Positions 25,842 through 33,820 of a stretch of DNA of 64,000 bases are shown in pieces. Below the pieces are notes generated by a model. It did no database searches, was not told where the DNA came from, and saw only the letters and a list, made by a program, of their open reading frames with translations. The position numbers were made by a program, and so were the translations under genes. Within the stretch, counting starts at the first letter, position 1. Each line of letters begins with the position of its first letter. This DNA comes from Thalassovita sp. GTDB lineage: Bacteria; Pseudomonadota; Alphaproteobacteria; Rhodobacterales; Rhodobacteraceae. The stretch spans positions 1,426,001 through 1,490,000 of the forward strand of contig NZ_OY829290.1 of the NCBI RefSeq assembly GCF_963691685.1, in the 5' to 3' direction.

Positions 25842-26776
25842 CACGTGCTCCGATCAGTCATTTGGTGCAGTTCTCCGGCCTTGGCGTCGCCGAGGTAGAG
25901 CATGAAATTGCGGCTCTCAGCCTCGCGTGCGAAACGGCTGAGCAGGGTGGCAAGGGTCGGGCTGGCAAACTGTTGCAGCGGCAGGTCGGCGCGGGGCATC
26001 CAAACCAGCCCCTCACCGTTACTGGGGGCGGTGCAACGTGCTAGAAAATATGAATATTCGCGTTGCTCCGTTGGATCGTCAAAGACCGAATAGACCTGCT
26101 GCAGGCTGGCCGTCAGCCCGCGGTTTTCCAAAGCCTCGGTCAGCGTTTTGCGCGCACTTGCCCCTTGGGGAAAGTCAATTTGAAATGGGCGCAGCCCGTC
26201 TTCACCCTGTTCCAGCAACACCTGGTCGCCATGTTCGACAATCGCGCCACTCACCCGATGTTTCGCGGATGAGGCCGCGGCCCGGCGTTCACGGCCAAGG
26301 CTGAAATACCCACCGTTCTGGTAGCCGAGCCCGTCGCCAGGGCGTTGGGTGAACCCCGTGATTTGCCCCAGCAAGATGGCGTGGTCGCCGGCGTCGATCC
26401 AGCGATGGGTCTGGCAGGAAAACGTCGCAATGGCGCCGTCGATCAGCGGCACATCATTGCCATCCACGTGATGGGGAACCTTGGCAAATCGGTCCTCTTT
26501 TGAGCGGGCGAAGACGTTGGAGATATCTTCCTGGCTGTCAGCCAAAATGGAGATGCCGAAATGGCTTGCCTCTTTAAGGTTCTGATAGGTCGACAGGAAT
26601 TTGCCTGGGCATACGGATAGCAGCGGCGGATCCATCGACACCGAACTGAAGGAATTTGCGGTGAACCCAATGGGCGTGCCGTCAGCGCTACGCGCCGTGA
26701 CGACGACAACACCGGTCATGAAACGCCCAAAAGCGTCCCGCAACGTGCGCGGATCAAAAGGGATGGCGTCAGTCAT
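25841..26776 (-). CDS. Flavin reductase with C-terminal degenerate Nudix-like domain
   Basis: A 311-residue protein. Residues 1-160 are a RutF/HpaC-type FMN reductase (MTGVVVVTARSADGTPIGFTANSF, SMDPPLLSVCPGKF, FSCQTHRWIDAGDHAILLGQI). About 150 residues follow that ordinary reductases lack, with VSGAIVEHGDQVLLEQ, FPQGASARKTLTEALENRGL and REYSYFLARC. This looks like a Nudix fold whose catalytic G-x5-E-x7-REUxEE box has decayed. AAGGAG lies seven bases before the ATG. It overlaps the hydrolase gene by eight bases and the monooxygenase by one. It presumably feeds reduced flavin to the monooxygenase; the extra domain may bind the substrate or nucleotide. Confidence 0.82.
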   Translation of the reverse strand: MTDAIPFDPRTLRDAFGRFMTGVVVVTARSADGTPIGFTANSFSSVSMDPPLLSVCPGKFLSTYQNLKEASHFGISILADSQEDISNVFARSKEDRFAKVPHHVDGNDVPLIDGAIATFSCQTHRWIDAGDHAILLGQITGFTQRPGDGLGYQNGGYFSLGRERRAAASSAKHRVSGAIVEHGDQVLLEQGEDGLRPFQIDFPQGASARKTLTEALENRGLTASLQQVYSVFDDPTEQREYSYFLARCTAPSNGEGLVWMPRADLPLQQFASPTLATLLSRFAREAESRNFMLYLGDAKAGELHQMTDRST

Positions 26777-27617
26777 GCAGGCACTCCTTTGCGAAACTCT
26801 GAACGGCGCTGTTTGTCTCAGGGGCATGCGTCATTGGCATCATATGCGCGGCGCCTGCGATCACCTCGGCCCGTCCATTCGGGGCCAGATCGGCCATCGC
26901 GATTGACATGGCTGGGGTGGAATTAGGCTCCTCCGCGCCGGTGAGGAATAGCGCGGGGCAGCGCAGCGTTTGCAGGGACTGGGGCGATGGCCCATCTGAA
27001 TTGGCAAAACAGCGATAGGCCTGTTGGTACCCACGCGGCGACACGGTGGTCAGCCAGTCGTGGCAGGCATCACGTTCGGCTAATGGATCAGAGGTTTCGG
27101 CGCCAAACCAGCGGGTTAGCGTGGGGGAAGGATCGGGCAGGCTGACCCCGTCCAATTGTGCGGCACGGGCTGCGACAGCGGCGCGCGCAGGCGTCTCGCG
27201 TTGGAAGATTGCGTTCATTGCAATCACGCCGATGCATTGTTTGGCGTGTTGCTGCGCCAATTCCAAGGCAATCATAGCCCCCATTGAATGCCCGATCAGC
27301 AGGCAGTCACGGTCGGGCGTTTGCTGGGTCAGTGCTATGCCCAGCAATTCGGCGTAGCCTTTCACGTCGTCTAACGGAGTGAACACGCTTTGGCCGTGCC
27401 CCGGCATATCTGGTGCCAGAACATCAAACCCCAAATCCCTCAGTGTCGGGATCTGCGCCGCCCATGCCTCAGCCCGCAGGCCAACGCCGTGCAGCAGTAT
27501 TGCCAACGGCGGTTTTTCAGTTGGCCCGGTTTGTTGTGAGTTAGGCCCGCTGGATGCTGGCACGGTGATGGCCTGCATCGGGCCAAAATCAGACCGCGGC
27601 TGGATTTTCCAGGTCAT
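26769..27617 (-). CDS. Alpha/beta-fold hydrolase
   Basis: A 282-residue cytoplasmic alpha/beta hydrolase. The oxyanion HGVGL motif lies in LAILLHGVGL, the nucleophile in LIGHSMGAM (GxSxG), the acid probably in the region PALFLTGAEEPNSTPAM, and the catalytic His in AGAAHMMPMTHAPE. AAGGAG lies seven bases before the chosen ATG; the longer open frame upstream would overlap the preceding gene far more. It overlaps that gene (AA_synth family) by 29 bases and the flavin reductase by eight. In position and class it resembles RutD of the pyrimidine pathway, but the substrate is not known. Confidence 0.87.
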   Translation of the reverse strand: MTWKIQPRSDFGPMQAITVPASSGPNSQQTGPTEKPPLAILLHGVGLRAEAWAAQIPTLRDLGFDVLAPDMPGHGQSVFTPLDDVKGYAELLGIALTQQTPDRDCLLIGHSMGAMIALELAQQHAKQCIGVIAMNAIFQRETPARAAVAARAAQLDGVSLPDPSPTLTRWFGAETSDPLAERDACHDWLTTVSPRGYQQAYRCFANSDGPSPQSLQTLRCPALFLTGAEEPNSTPAMSIAMADLAPNGRAEVIAGAAHMMPMTHAPETNSAVQSFAKECLHD

Positions 27618-28188
27618 GGCCCAGCTCCTTAAGGTCTTGATAACGATCACCAATGCGGTGATGCGGCCGACCCGAGGTGGCGCCTGCCAGAACCGCAACC
27701 ACCTCATCCGCGCGTGGGGCATCCGGGATGGCGAACTGCAACGTCAAGTAATGTGAGCGGCGGCCCACATCGTTTTTATCCATCATCGGCACCATAATCG
27801 GTGCGTTGGCGCCACCGCGGGTGTTGGTGAACGACAGGTAGGACTTTGCCGCCACGGCTTCGCGGTAATGATTGCCAAACCGCAAGGTATGGATCAGGCC
27901 CGAAGCGTGTTCGACCTCACCATCCAGTCCTACCACAGCGGCCTTGCCGTAAGCCTCGATTGCATCGCCACCGCCTGCCAAGGTCAGGATGCGAGTCGTC
28001 AGCATTTCCCCCAAGATTGGGCCAAAAGCGTTAATTTCTGGTTTAAGATCCTCAACAAATCGTCCCGCCCAAGGGTTTTTCAACACAGCCGCAACCGCAA
28101 ACATGCGCCAGGGCTGGGCAGCGGGGCGAAAACCTTCGATCAGGGTCTCTTCTTCATAGGTGACGATTTTTCGAATTTCTGGGGTCAT
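27589..28188 (-). CDS. AA_synth (PF06684-type) family protein
   Basis: A 199-residue protein with the features of the so-called amino acid synthesis family: RKIVTYEEETLIEGFRPA at the start, AVLKNPWAGRFVEDL, the VGLDGEVEHASGLIHT block and RGGANAPIMVPMMDK. Structures in this family show a chorismate-mutase/YjgF-like fold, but the biochemical role is not established, and the family name should not be taken as function. CAGGAG precedes the ATG. It is the first gene of the five-gene operon and is divergent from the LysR regulator across a LysR box. Its constant partnership with flavin monooxygenases suggests a catabolic role. Confidence 0.83.
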   Translation of the reverse strand: MTPEIRKIVTYEEETLIEGFRPAAQPWRMFAVAAVLKNPWAGRFVEDLKPEINAFGPILGEMLTTRILTLAGGGDAIEAYGKAAVVGLDGEVEHASGLIHTLRFGNHYREAVAAKSYLSFTNTRGGANAPIMVPMMDKNDVGRRSHYLTLQFAIPDAPRADEVVAVLAGATSGRPHHRIGDRYQDLKELGHDLENPAAV

Positions 28189-28263
28189 TTCGGGCTCCTG
28201 TTACGCTGGGTGAGGATCCGCCGCAGAGCAAGTTTTGACAAATGAAAGAACTTCAGGCTAAAG

Positions 28264-28280
28264 CATTAGTTTTGCTAATG
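28264..28280. promoter_or_regulatory. LysR box between divergent operon and regulator
   Basis: CATTAG-TTTTG-CTAATG is a perfect interrupted palindrome containing ATTAG-N5-CTAAT, which satisfies the T-N11-A rule of LysR-type regulator sites. It lies between the AA_synth operon and the lysR-type gene, 13 bases before the preferred regulator start. Both autoregulation and control of the operon are therefore expected. Confidence 0.75.
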
Positions 28281-28292
28281 GTCGGGTTCTTC

Positions 28293-29267
28293 ATGGCGCA
28301 AAATTTACCTCCGTTAACGTGGTTTCGCTCATTCGAGGCAGCGGCGCGGCATCTGAGTTTCACCGCTGCGGCGGATGAGATTGGCCTGACGCAGTCGGCC
28401 GTCAGTCAGCAGATCAAAGCGCTGGAAACCCGGTTGAATGTGATCCTGTTCAAACGGTTGCCACGCGCTCTTACCCTGACGGATGAGGGGCGGCGGTTGC
28501 TGCCACAGGTCGAGGCGGCGCTGCAGGTGCTGCGGCAGGCGACGGAACGGTATGAACTGGCGCAGGCGCCGCAGGTGTTAACCGTTGCGGCCTCGGTCAG
28601 TGTGATCGACTGGCTGATCATTCCGCATCTCAGTGACTTCATGCAGCAAGAAAAAGACCGTTCTGTTAGGTTTTTATCAACGATTTGGCCGGATGATTTT
28701 GCCACGCCCCGCGCGGATGTTGAGATTCGCTTTGGCTCAGAACGGCAGGTCGGGCAGGGCGCGGTGCCTTTGGCGGGGGCGGCACTGATCGCGGTTGCGT
28801 CCCCGACCTTACTGGCTGGGGCAATGGCTGATGATGGGGCTGTACAAAGTGTAGGGCAACCAGAAGGGGTAGACTTGTCGCGCGAGGCGGAGCGCAGCTG
28901 GACCACATTGCCCCGCATTGAGACGGTCGGCACCTCGGGCGGGTGGCGGGAATACTATGCGCAGGCAGCGGATGCGGGGCAGGGGACACCTGTGCCGGGA
29001 AACCAGAGGGGTGACCAACAGACGCCGGCGTTGCTGGCGGATTCTTATGGCTTGGCGTTGCGGTTGGCTGTGGCGGGGCAGGGATGTGCCTTGGTGCCAA
29101 AGTCGCTGGCGCAGGATGCGCTTCAGAAAGGACACATTGTTCAATGCGGCAGACAGGAACTGGCCGTTTCAGAAGGATACTTTTTGGCGCACAGCGATCA
29201 TGATCCGGCGGCCGGGCGGTTTGCCAGCTGGCTGCAGGGCTTGATTGAGGCACCAGCCGTTCGTTGA
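28293..29267 (+). CDS. LysR-family regulator (GcvA-like) of the flavin operon
   Basis: A 324-residue LysR-type regulator. The winged helix occupies about residues 5-65, with LTWFRSFEAAARHLSFTAAADEIGLTQSAVSQQI as the DNA-binding region, close to the GcvA/AmpR subgroup. The effector-binding domain follows, ending CALVPKSLAQDALQKG. The frame is open for 51 bases upstream, but those bases contain the LysR box, so the internal ATG before AQNLPPL is the better start. No strong ribosome site is visible. It is divergent from the AA_synth/monooxygenase operon and is its probable activator. Confidence 0.85.
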   Translation: MAQNLPPLTWFRSFEAAARHLSFTAAADEIGLTQSAVSQQIKALETRLNVILFKRLPRALTLTDEGRRLLPQVEAALQVLRQATERYELAQAPQVLTVAASVSVIDWLIIPHLSDFMQQEKDRSVRFLSTIWPDDFATPRADVEIRFGSERQVGQGAVPLAGAALIAVASPTLLAGAMADDGAVQSVGQPEGVDLSREAERSWTTLPRIETVGTSGGWREYYAQAADAGQGTPVPGNQRGDQQTPALLADSYGLALRLAVAGQGCALVPKSLAQDALQKGHIVQCGRQELAVSEGYFLAHSDHDPAAGRFASWLQGLIEAPAVR

Positions 29268-29549
29268 GGAAGGCCCTGGTTACAGGCTGCTGTTGCTGGG
29301 ATACAGTTCGTGGTCACCGGCGACCAGCGGCCTGCGTTGAGGCGCGGGCGAGCAACAGGTCCGAAAACGGATCTGACAAGGCTCACGTGGTCATGCAGCC
29401 AAGCGCGACATGCGACGATTATGCTTGAGTCAAATCCTCGGAATAGGCTGGACATGCAACCGCACGCGGGCTAAGCCCCTGTCATTATTCATGCAGAGCC
29501 AGCCTGACCCGAAAACGGCAAGCCATGCAGTCAGATTGGAGATCCCAAG
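29268..29549. other. Intergenic region upstream of the siderophore importer
   Basis: About 280 bases hold the promoter of the iron importer. A near-palindrome TGGTCACCGGCGACCA lies close to the end of lysR and may act as a terminator or site. I could not recognise a clear iron-responsive box, and no gene is evident. Confidence 0.4.
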
Positions 29550-30440
29550 ATGCTGAAGAAGCTTGCCCTTTCGCTTGCCCTGATGGCAGGCCCCGCGCTG
29601 GCCGAGACTGTGACCGTCGACACCTACCGCGGTGCAACCGACGTCAAAGTCGCCCCCAAAACCATCGCCGTTTTTGATGTTGCCGCGATTGATACGCTGT
29701 CGGCGCTGGGCATCAGCCCTAACGGCGCCGTTTCGCCGATCTACGTGTCCTATCTGGACGAAGCTGTGGCCGGTGCTGAGAAGGTTGGATCGCTGTTTGA
29801 ACCTGACTTCGAAGCGATCGCCGCCATGGGACCGGACCTGATCGTGGCCGGTGGTCGATCGTCCAAAGTTGCGCCGGATCTGGCCAAGATCGCGCCGACC
29901 ATCGACATGACCATCTGGGAAGACACCGTGGGTCAGGGCCTTGATCGCCTGGACGCCTTTGGCAAAATCTTTGGCAAAGAAGCCGAAGCCGCCGCGCTGA
30001 AAGCGGATTTCGAAGCCAAACTGGCAGACGCCAAAGCCGCGGTTAACGGCAAAGGCAAAGCGCTGATCGTGATGACCAACGGTCCGAAAATCTCGGCCTA
30101 TGGTGCCGGTGGCCGCTTTGGCTGGCTGCACGCCGAACTGGAGCTGCCCGAAGCGGTGGATGAGGTTGAAAAATCGACCCACGGCGAAGCCATCAGCTTT
30201 GAGTTCATCCGCGACGCCAACCCTGACATCCTGATCGTTGTGGACCGTCTGGCGGCAATCGGCCGTGATGGCGAAAGCGCCCAGGCAACGCTGGACAACG
30301 CGCTGGTGCAGGAAACCAACGCCTGGAAAAACGACAAGGTGATCTACCTGAACAGCGCACCGCTCTATATCGCAGGTGGCGGCATTCAGTCGATGACCCT
30401 GATCCTTGACCAGTTTGTGACCGCGTTCTCCGGTAGCTAA
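29550..30440 (+). CDS. Siderophore ABC transporter substrate-binding protein (FatB/CeuA-like)
   Basis: A 296-residue periplasmic binding protein with a Sec signal (MLKKLALSLALMAGPALA). It belongs to the class III ferric-siderophore/B12 family (TroA-like fold with a rigid helix linking two lobes). It has IAVFDVAAIDTLSALGI, the MGPDLIVAGGRSSK block, and HGEAISFEFIRDANPDILIVVDR near the C-terminal lobe, which resembles FatB/CeuA-type catecholate siderophore binders. Two permeases and an ATPase follow within four bases or with overlap. No siderophore synthesis gene or TonB receptor is in the window, so uptake of exogenous siderophores is possible. Confidence 0.85.
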   Translation: MLKKLALSLALMAGPALAETVTVDTYRGATDVKVAPKTIAVFDVAAIDTLSALGISPNGAVSPIYVSYLDEAVAGAEKVGSLFEPDFEAIAAMGPDLIVAGGRSSKVAPDLAKIAPTIDMTIWEDTVGQGLDRLDAFGKIFGKEAEAAALKADFEAKLADAKAAVNGKGKALIVMTNGPKISAYGAGGRFGWLHAELELPEAVDEVEKSTHGEAISFEFIRDANPDILIVVDRLAAIGRDGESAQATLDNALVQETNAWKNDKVIYLNSAPLYIAGGGIQSMTLILDQFVTAFSGS

Positions 30441-30443
30441 CAC

Positions 30444-31403
30444 ATGCAAGGCAAGGCCTGGAAGATTGGGCTCATCGCCCTCGCGGGCCTTGCTAGCCTG
30501 TCCTTGTTCGTGGGGGTGATTGACGTCGCCCCCACTGACCTTTTGCGGGATCCCGAAGCGTTGCAGCTGGTGCTGCTGTCGCGGTTGCCCCGCACGCTGG
30601 CGGTTCTGATCACCGGTGCAACGCTGGCCGTATCTGGCACCTTGATGCAGCAGATTGCCCGAAACCGATTTGTGGAACCTATGACCGCCGGCACCGGCCA
30701 GGGCGCGGCGCTGGGCATCTTGCTGGTCACCCTGTTCATCCCGACAGCACCTTTGGCCCTGCGCATGACTGGGGCGGCGCTGACCGCGCTGATCGCCTCC
30801 ATCGGGTTTTTGCTGATTGTGCGTCGTCTGCCCCCCAGTCAGCCGCTGCTGGTGCCTTTGGTTGGGCTTGTCTACGGCGGCCTGCTGGGCGCCGGGGTGA
30901 CATTTATCGCCTATCAGGGCGATCTGATGCAATACATCGAGGTCTGGATGTCGGGCGAGTTTTCCGGCGTGCTGAAAGGCCGGTATGAGCTGTTGTGGAT
31001 TGCCGCCCTGGCGGCCGCGCTGACCTATATCATCGCCGATCAGTTTGCCATTGTTGGTCTGGGCCGGACGGCTGCGGTGAATCTTGGGCTCAACTACGGG
31101 CAGGTGGTTCTGCTGGGGCTGATCGCGATTTCCATCGTCACGGCGCTGACCGTCGTCACCGTGGGGATGATCCCTTTTGTGGGCCTTGTGGTGCCCAATA
31201 TCATTTCGCGCCGCTATGGCGATAACCTACGCGGCACATTGCCGATTGTCGCGCTGATGGGCGGGGCGATGGTGCTGGCCTGTGACATTCTGGGCCGGGT
31301 GCTGCGCTACCCTTATGAGGTGCCGGTCGGCACGGTCTTTGGTGTGATCGGCGCTGTGATTTTCCTCTATCTGCTGAACGTGAGGCCGAAACATGCTGGC
31401 TAA
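30444..31403 (+). CDS. Siderophore ABC transporter permease 1
   Basis: A FecCD-family inner-membrane permease of 319 residues with about nine hydrophobic segments. The family motifs RLPRTLAVLITGATLAVSGTLMQQIARN and the coupling-helix region GMIPFVGLVVPNIISRRYG are present. It starts three bases after the binding-protein stop and overlaps the next permease by 11 bases, so the four genes form one operon. It corresponds to the FatD/CeuB position of catecholate siderophore importers. Confidence 0.88.
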   Translation: MQGKAWKIGLIALAGLASLSLFVGVIDVAPTDLLRDPEALQLVLLSRLPRTLAVLITGATLAVSGTLMQQIARNRFVEPMTAGTGQGAALGILLVTLFIPTAPLALRMTGAALTALIASIGFLLIVRRLPPSQPLLVPLVGLVYGGLLGAGVTFIAYQGDLMQYIEVWMSGEFSGVLKGRYELLWIAALAAALTYIIADQFAIVGLGRTAAVNLGLNYGQVVLLGLIAISIVTALTVVTVGMIPFVGLVVPNIISRRYGDNLRGTLPIVALMGGAMVLACDILGRVLRYPYEVPVGTVFGVIGAVIFLYLLNVRPKHAG

Positions 31404-32337
31404 ACGTCTGGGGCTTCTGGCCGTGGCATTGGGGCTGTGTTGCCTTGCCTATATGACCTATGGCGCCAAAGGCAGCTGGTCCTTCCTGATCCCGTTTCGC
31501 GGCGCCAAGCTGGCGTCGCTGCTGCTGGTGGCCGTCTCGGTCTCGACCGCAACTGTGCTATTCCAGACCATCACCCGGAACCGGATCCTGACCCCTTCGA
31601 TCATGGGGTTCGATGCGCTTTATCTGCTGATCGTTACGGGTGCGGTGTTCTTTCTGGGCGGGCAGGGCTTTGCGCTGTTGCCCAATGAGGTGATCTTTGC
31701 CGTTACTGTGGTGGCGCTCATCGGGGCATCGCTGTTGCTGTTTGGCTCCCTGCTGCTGACGGGGGGGCGGGATCTGATGCGGATGATCCTGACGGGGATC
31801 ATTTTCGGCACCCTGTTCCGGTCGCTGACCAATATGATGCAGCGGATGATCGATCCAAATGAATTCACGCTGGTCCAAGTGGCCAGTTTCGCCCGCTTTA
31901 GCCGTGTTGATACCGAGCTGTTGTTGATCGGCGGCGTCTTGATGACCGCCAGTCTGGTGACGGCCTGGCGGATGCGCCACCGTCTGGATGTTCTGGCACT
32001 GGGCTATGATGCGGCGATCAACCTTGGCGAAGATCCGCGTCGCGGCCATTTCCAGGTGCTGACGCTGGTGGCCGTGCTGGTATCTGTCTCCACCGCACTG
32101 GTGGGCCCTGTGGCCTTTCTGGGCCTGCTGGTGGTGGCCATGACCCATCAGATCATCCCAACCGAACGCCATGCGATCCTGTTGCCGGCGGCGGCGCTGG
32201 TCTCGGGCATTGTGCTGGTCGGCGGGCAAACCGTGCTGGAACGGGTGCTCAGCCTTGCAACACCGCTGTCGGTGGTTGTTGATCTCTTAGGGGGGCTGGT
32301 GTTCCTCTGGCTACTTCTGAAAGGACTACGTCGATGA
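31393..32337 (+). CDS. Siderophore ABC transporter permease 2
   Basis: The second FecCD-family permease, 314 residues. It has the FRGAKLASLLLVAVSVSTATVLFQTITRNRILTPSIMG block and the cytoplasmic coupling motif GPVAFLGLLVVAMTHQI. It pairs with the preceding permease to form a heterodimeric channel, as in FatCD/CeuBC. It overlaps both neighbours (11 bases upstream, four downstream), which indicates translational coupling. Confidence 0.88.
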   Translation: MLAKRLGLLAVALGLCCLAYMTYGAKGSWSFLIPFRGAKLASLLLVAVSVSTATVLFQTITRNRILTPSIMGFDALYLLIVTGAVFFLGGQGFALLPNEVIFAVTVVALIGASLLLFGSLLLTGGRDLMRMILTGIIFGTLFRSLTNMMQRMIDPNEFTLVQVASFARFSRVDTELLLIGGVLMTASLVTAWRMRHRLDVLALGYDAAINLGEDPRRGHFQVLTLVAVLVSVSTALVGPVAFLGLLVVAMTHQIIPTERHAILLPAAALVSGIVLVGGQTVLERVLSLATPLSVVVDLLGGLVFLWLLLKGLRR

Positions 32338-33086
32338 TCCAAATCTCGGGCCTGAGCCACCGCTACGGCGCGACGCCGATCCTCAGCGATCTGTCCCTGA
32401 CCCTGCCGCGGGGTGGGGTGACGGCGCTGGTTGGGGCAAACGGTGCAGGGAAATCGACACTGCTGAGCCTGATCGCCCGTCTGATGCCGATCCAGTCGGG
32501 CCGGATTGAGGTGGACGGGATGGAGGTTGGCAAAACTCCAACCCGTGACCTGGCGCGCAAACTGGCGATCCTGCCGCAGGCTGCTGAGGTCGCCCCGCGT
32601 CTGACGGTGCGGGAATTGGTTGGCTTTGGCCGTTACCCGCATCACCGGGGACGCGCCACCGCAGAGGACCATCAAAAGGTCGAAGAGGCACTGGTGGCCT
32701 TTGACCTGCAGGATCTGGCGGACCGCCCGTTGGAGGCGCTTTCGGGGGGGCAGCGGCAGCGGGCCCATGTGGCGATGACCTTTGCGCAGGATACCGACTA
32801 CGTCCTGCTGGATGAACCGCTGAACAATCTGGACATCGCCGCCAGCCGATCCCTGATGAAACGTCTGCGCGCGCTGGCGCATGATCATGGCCGCACCGTG
32901 GTCACGGTGCTGCACGATATCAACTACGCCTGCGCCTATGCCGATCACATGGTGACCCTGACTGGCGGCCAACTGGGGCCGATGGGACGCCCGGCCGAGA
33001 TTGTCAGCAAAGAGCTGCTGGCCCAGGTTTTTGGCACCGATGCTGAGGTTGTGAAAACCGAAACGGGGGTTTTGGTGCAGGTCTGA
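32334..33086 (+). CDS. Siderophore ABC transporter ATPase
   Basis: A 250-residue ATPase of the FepC/FecE class. Walker A is GANGAGKSTLL (about residue 34), the signature LSGGQRQRAHVAM, Walker B YVLLDEPLNNLD and the switch His in VLHDINYACAYAD. The aligned region VRELVGFGRYPHHRGR is characteristic of iron-chelate importers. It overlaps permease 2 by four bases and ends the operon. No T-tract terminator is obvious before the algF-like gene, about 130 bases on. Confidence 0.92.
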   Translation: MIQISGLSHRYGATPILSDLSLTLPRGGVTALVGANGAGKSTLLSLIARLMPIQSGRIEVDGMEVGKTPTRDLARKLAILPQAAEVAPRLTVRELVGFGRYPHHRGRATAEDHQKVEEALVAFDLQDLADRPLEALSGGQRQRAHVAMTFAQDTDYVLLDEPLNNLDIAASRSLMKRLRALAHDHGRTVVTVLHDINYACAYADHMVTLTGGQLGPMGRPAEIVSKELLAQVFGTDAEVVKTETGVLVQV

Positions 33087-33101
33087 GCCCAGCAGCCTCC
33101 T

Positions 33102-33143
33102 GCCGCCTATGGGGAAGACGTAGCCGCCTATCCCAAGGGTTAT
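33102..33143. promoter_or_regulatory. Direct repeats in the algF promoter region
   Basis: GCCGCCTAT occurs twice with a 21-base period (33102 and 33123). The second copy continues as CTATCCCAAGGGTTAT (33128-33143). That 16-mer resembles CTATCCCAAAGGTTAG at 47271, in front of the sensor gene next to the kinase. It is a candidate binding site for the exopolysaccharide regulator. Confidence 0.4.
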
Positions 33144-33214
33144 AAAGCGCACCCTCTGCACCGAGTTTGGCATGGGATGAACATGATAGCGATGACTTCA
33201 AAGAGGAGTCACCG

Positions 33215-33817
33215 ATGTTCACACAACGCTTTTCCCCCCCGGTCGCGGCTGCCGTTGCAGCCTGCGTGATGGCCGCGACCGCTGTTTTTGCCGATACCGA
33301 TGAGGCGGCGCTTTATGCGCCGGATCTGCCCAGTGATGCGATTTTTCTGCGCTGGGTCGATACCGATGTGCCACTGCCCGCTTTGGGTCTGACGCATCAG
33401 CCTGTCGCAGGCCAGGAGGCCTATCGCCCGCTCTCCGCCCGCCATCTCAGCGGCGCTGAGCCGGGTGCGTTCTATTCGGTGCTGGCCGGTCCTGAGGGCA
33501 CGGCGCGTCTGGTTGAAGAACCCGCGCGTGGTCAGAAATCCAAGGTGCATCTGATCCTGCTCAATGCCTCGGGTCAGCCGGTGCGGCTGGTGCTGGCGGA
33601 TGCCGGCCATGAGGTGATCCAGCAAACCAATGCCTTTGCCAGCGGCGGCCGGATGGTCAATCCGGTCTCGGCCCGCTTGGCGGTTCTGGCGGATGATGAC
33701 AGCCCGGTGGGGGAGGTCGCGGTGCGGCTGCGCCGGGGGCAAAATGTCACTGTTCTGGTGACCGATGACGGCGTGCGGCTGATCGAAAACCAGATCGGTG
33801 ATCTGCTGGAGGAGTGA
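33215..33817 (+). CDS. algF: AlgF-like periplasmic alginate O-acetylation protein
   Basis: A 200-residue periplasmic protein with a Sec signal (VAAAVAACVMAATAVFA). It begins the mature part with LYAPDLPSDAIFLRWVD and has the AlgF-type ending VRLRRGQNVTVLVTD. In Pseudomonas, AlgF works with AlgI and AlgJ to deliver acetyl groups to alginate. GAGGAG lies six bases before the chosen ATG; the frame is open a little further upstream without a ribosome site. algI follows within three bases, so this is the first gene of an acetylation sub-operon algF-I-J-X. Confidence 0.83.
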   Translation: MFTQRFSPPVAAAVAACVMAATAVFADTDEAALYAPDLPSDAIFLRWVDTDVPLPALGLTHQPVAGQEAYRPLSARHLSGAEPGAFYSVLAGPEGTARLVEEPARGQKSKVHLILLNASGQPVRLVLADAGHEVIQQTNAFASGGRMVNPVSARLAVLADDDSPVGEVAVRLRRGQNVTVLVTDDGVRLIENQIGDLLEE

Positions 33818-33820
33818 GCC

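Noticed and set aside
29268..29549. Iron-responsive box upstream of the siderophore importer
   Set aside because: Several TGA and TCA trinucleotides occur but none with convincing spacing and symmetry.
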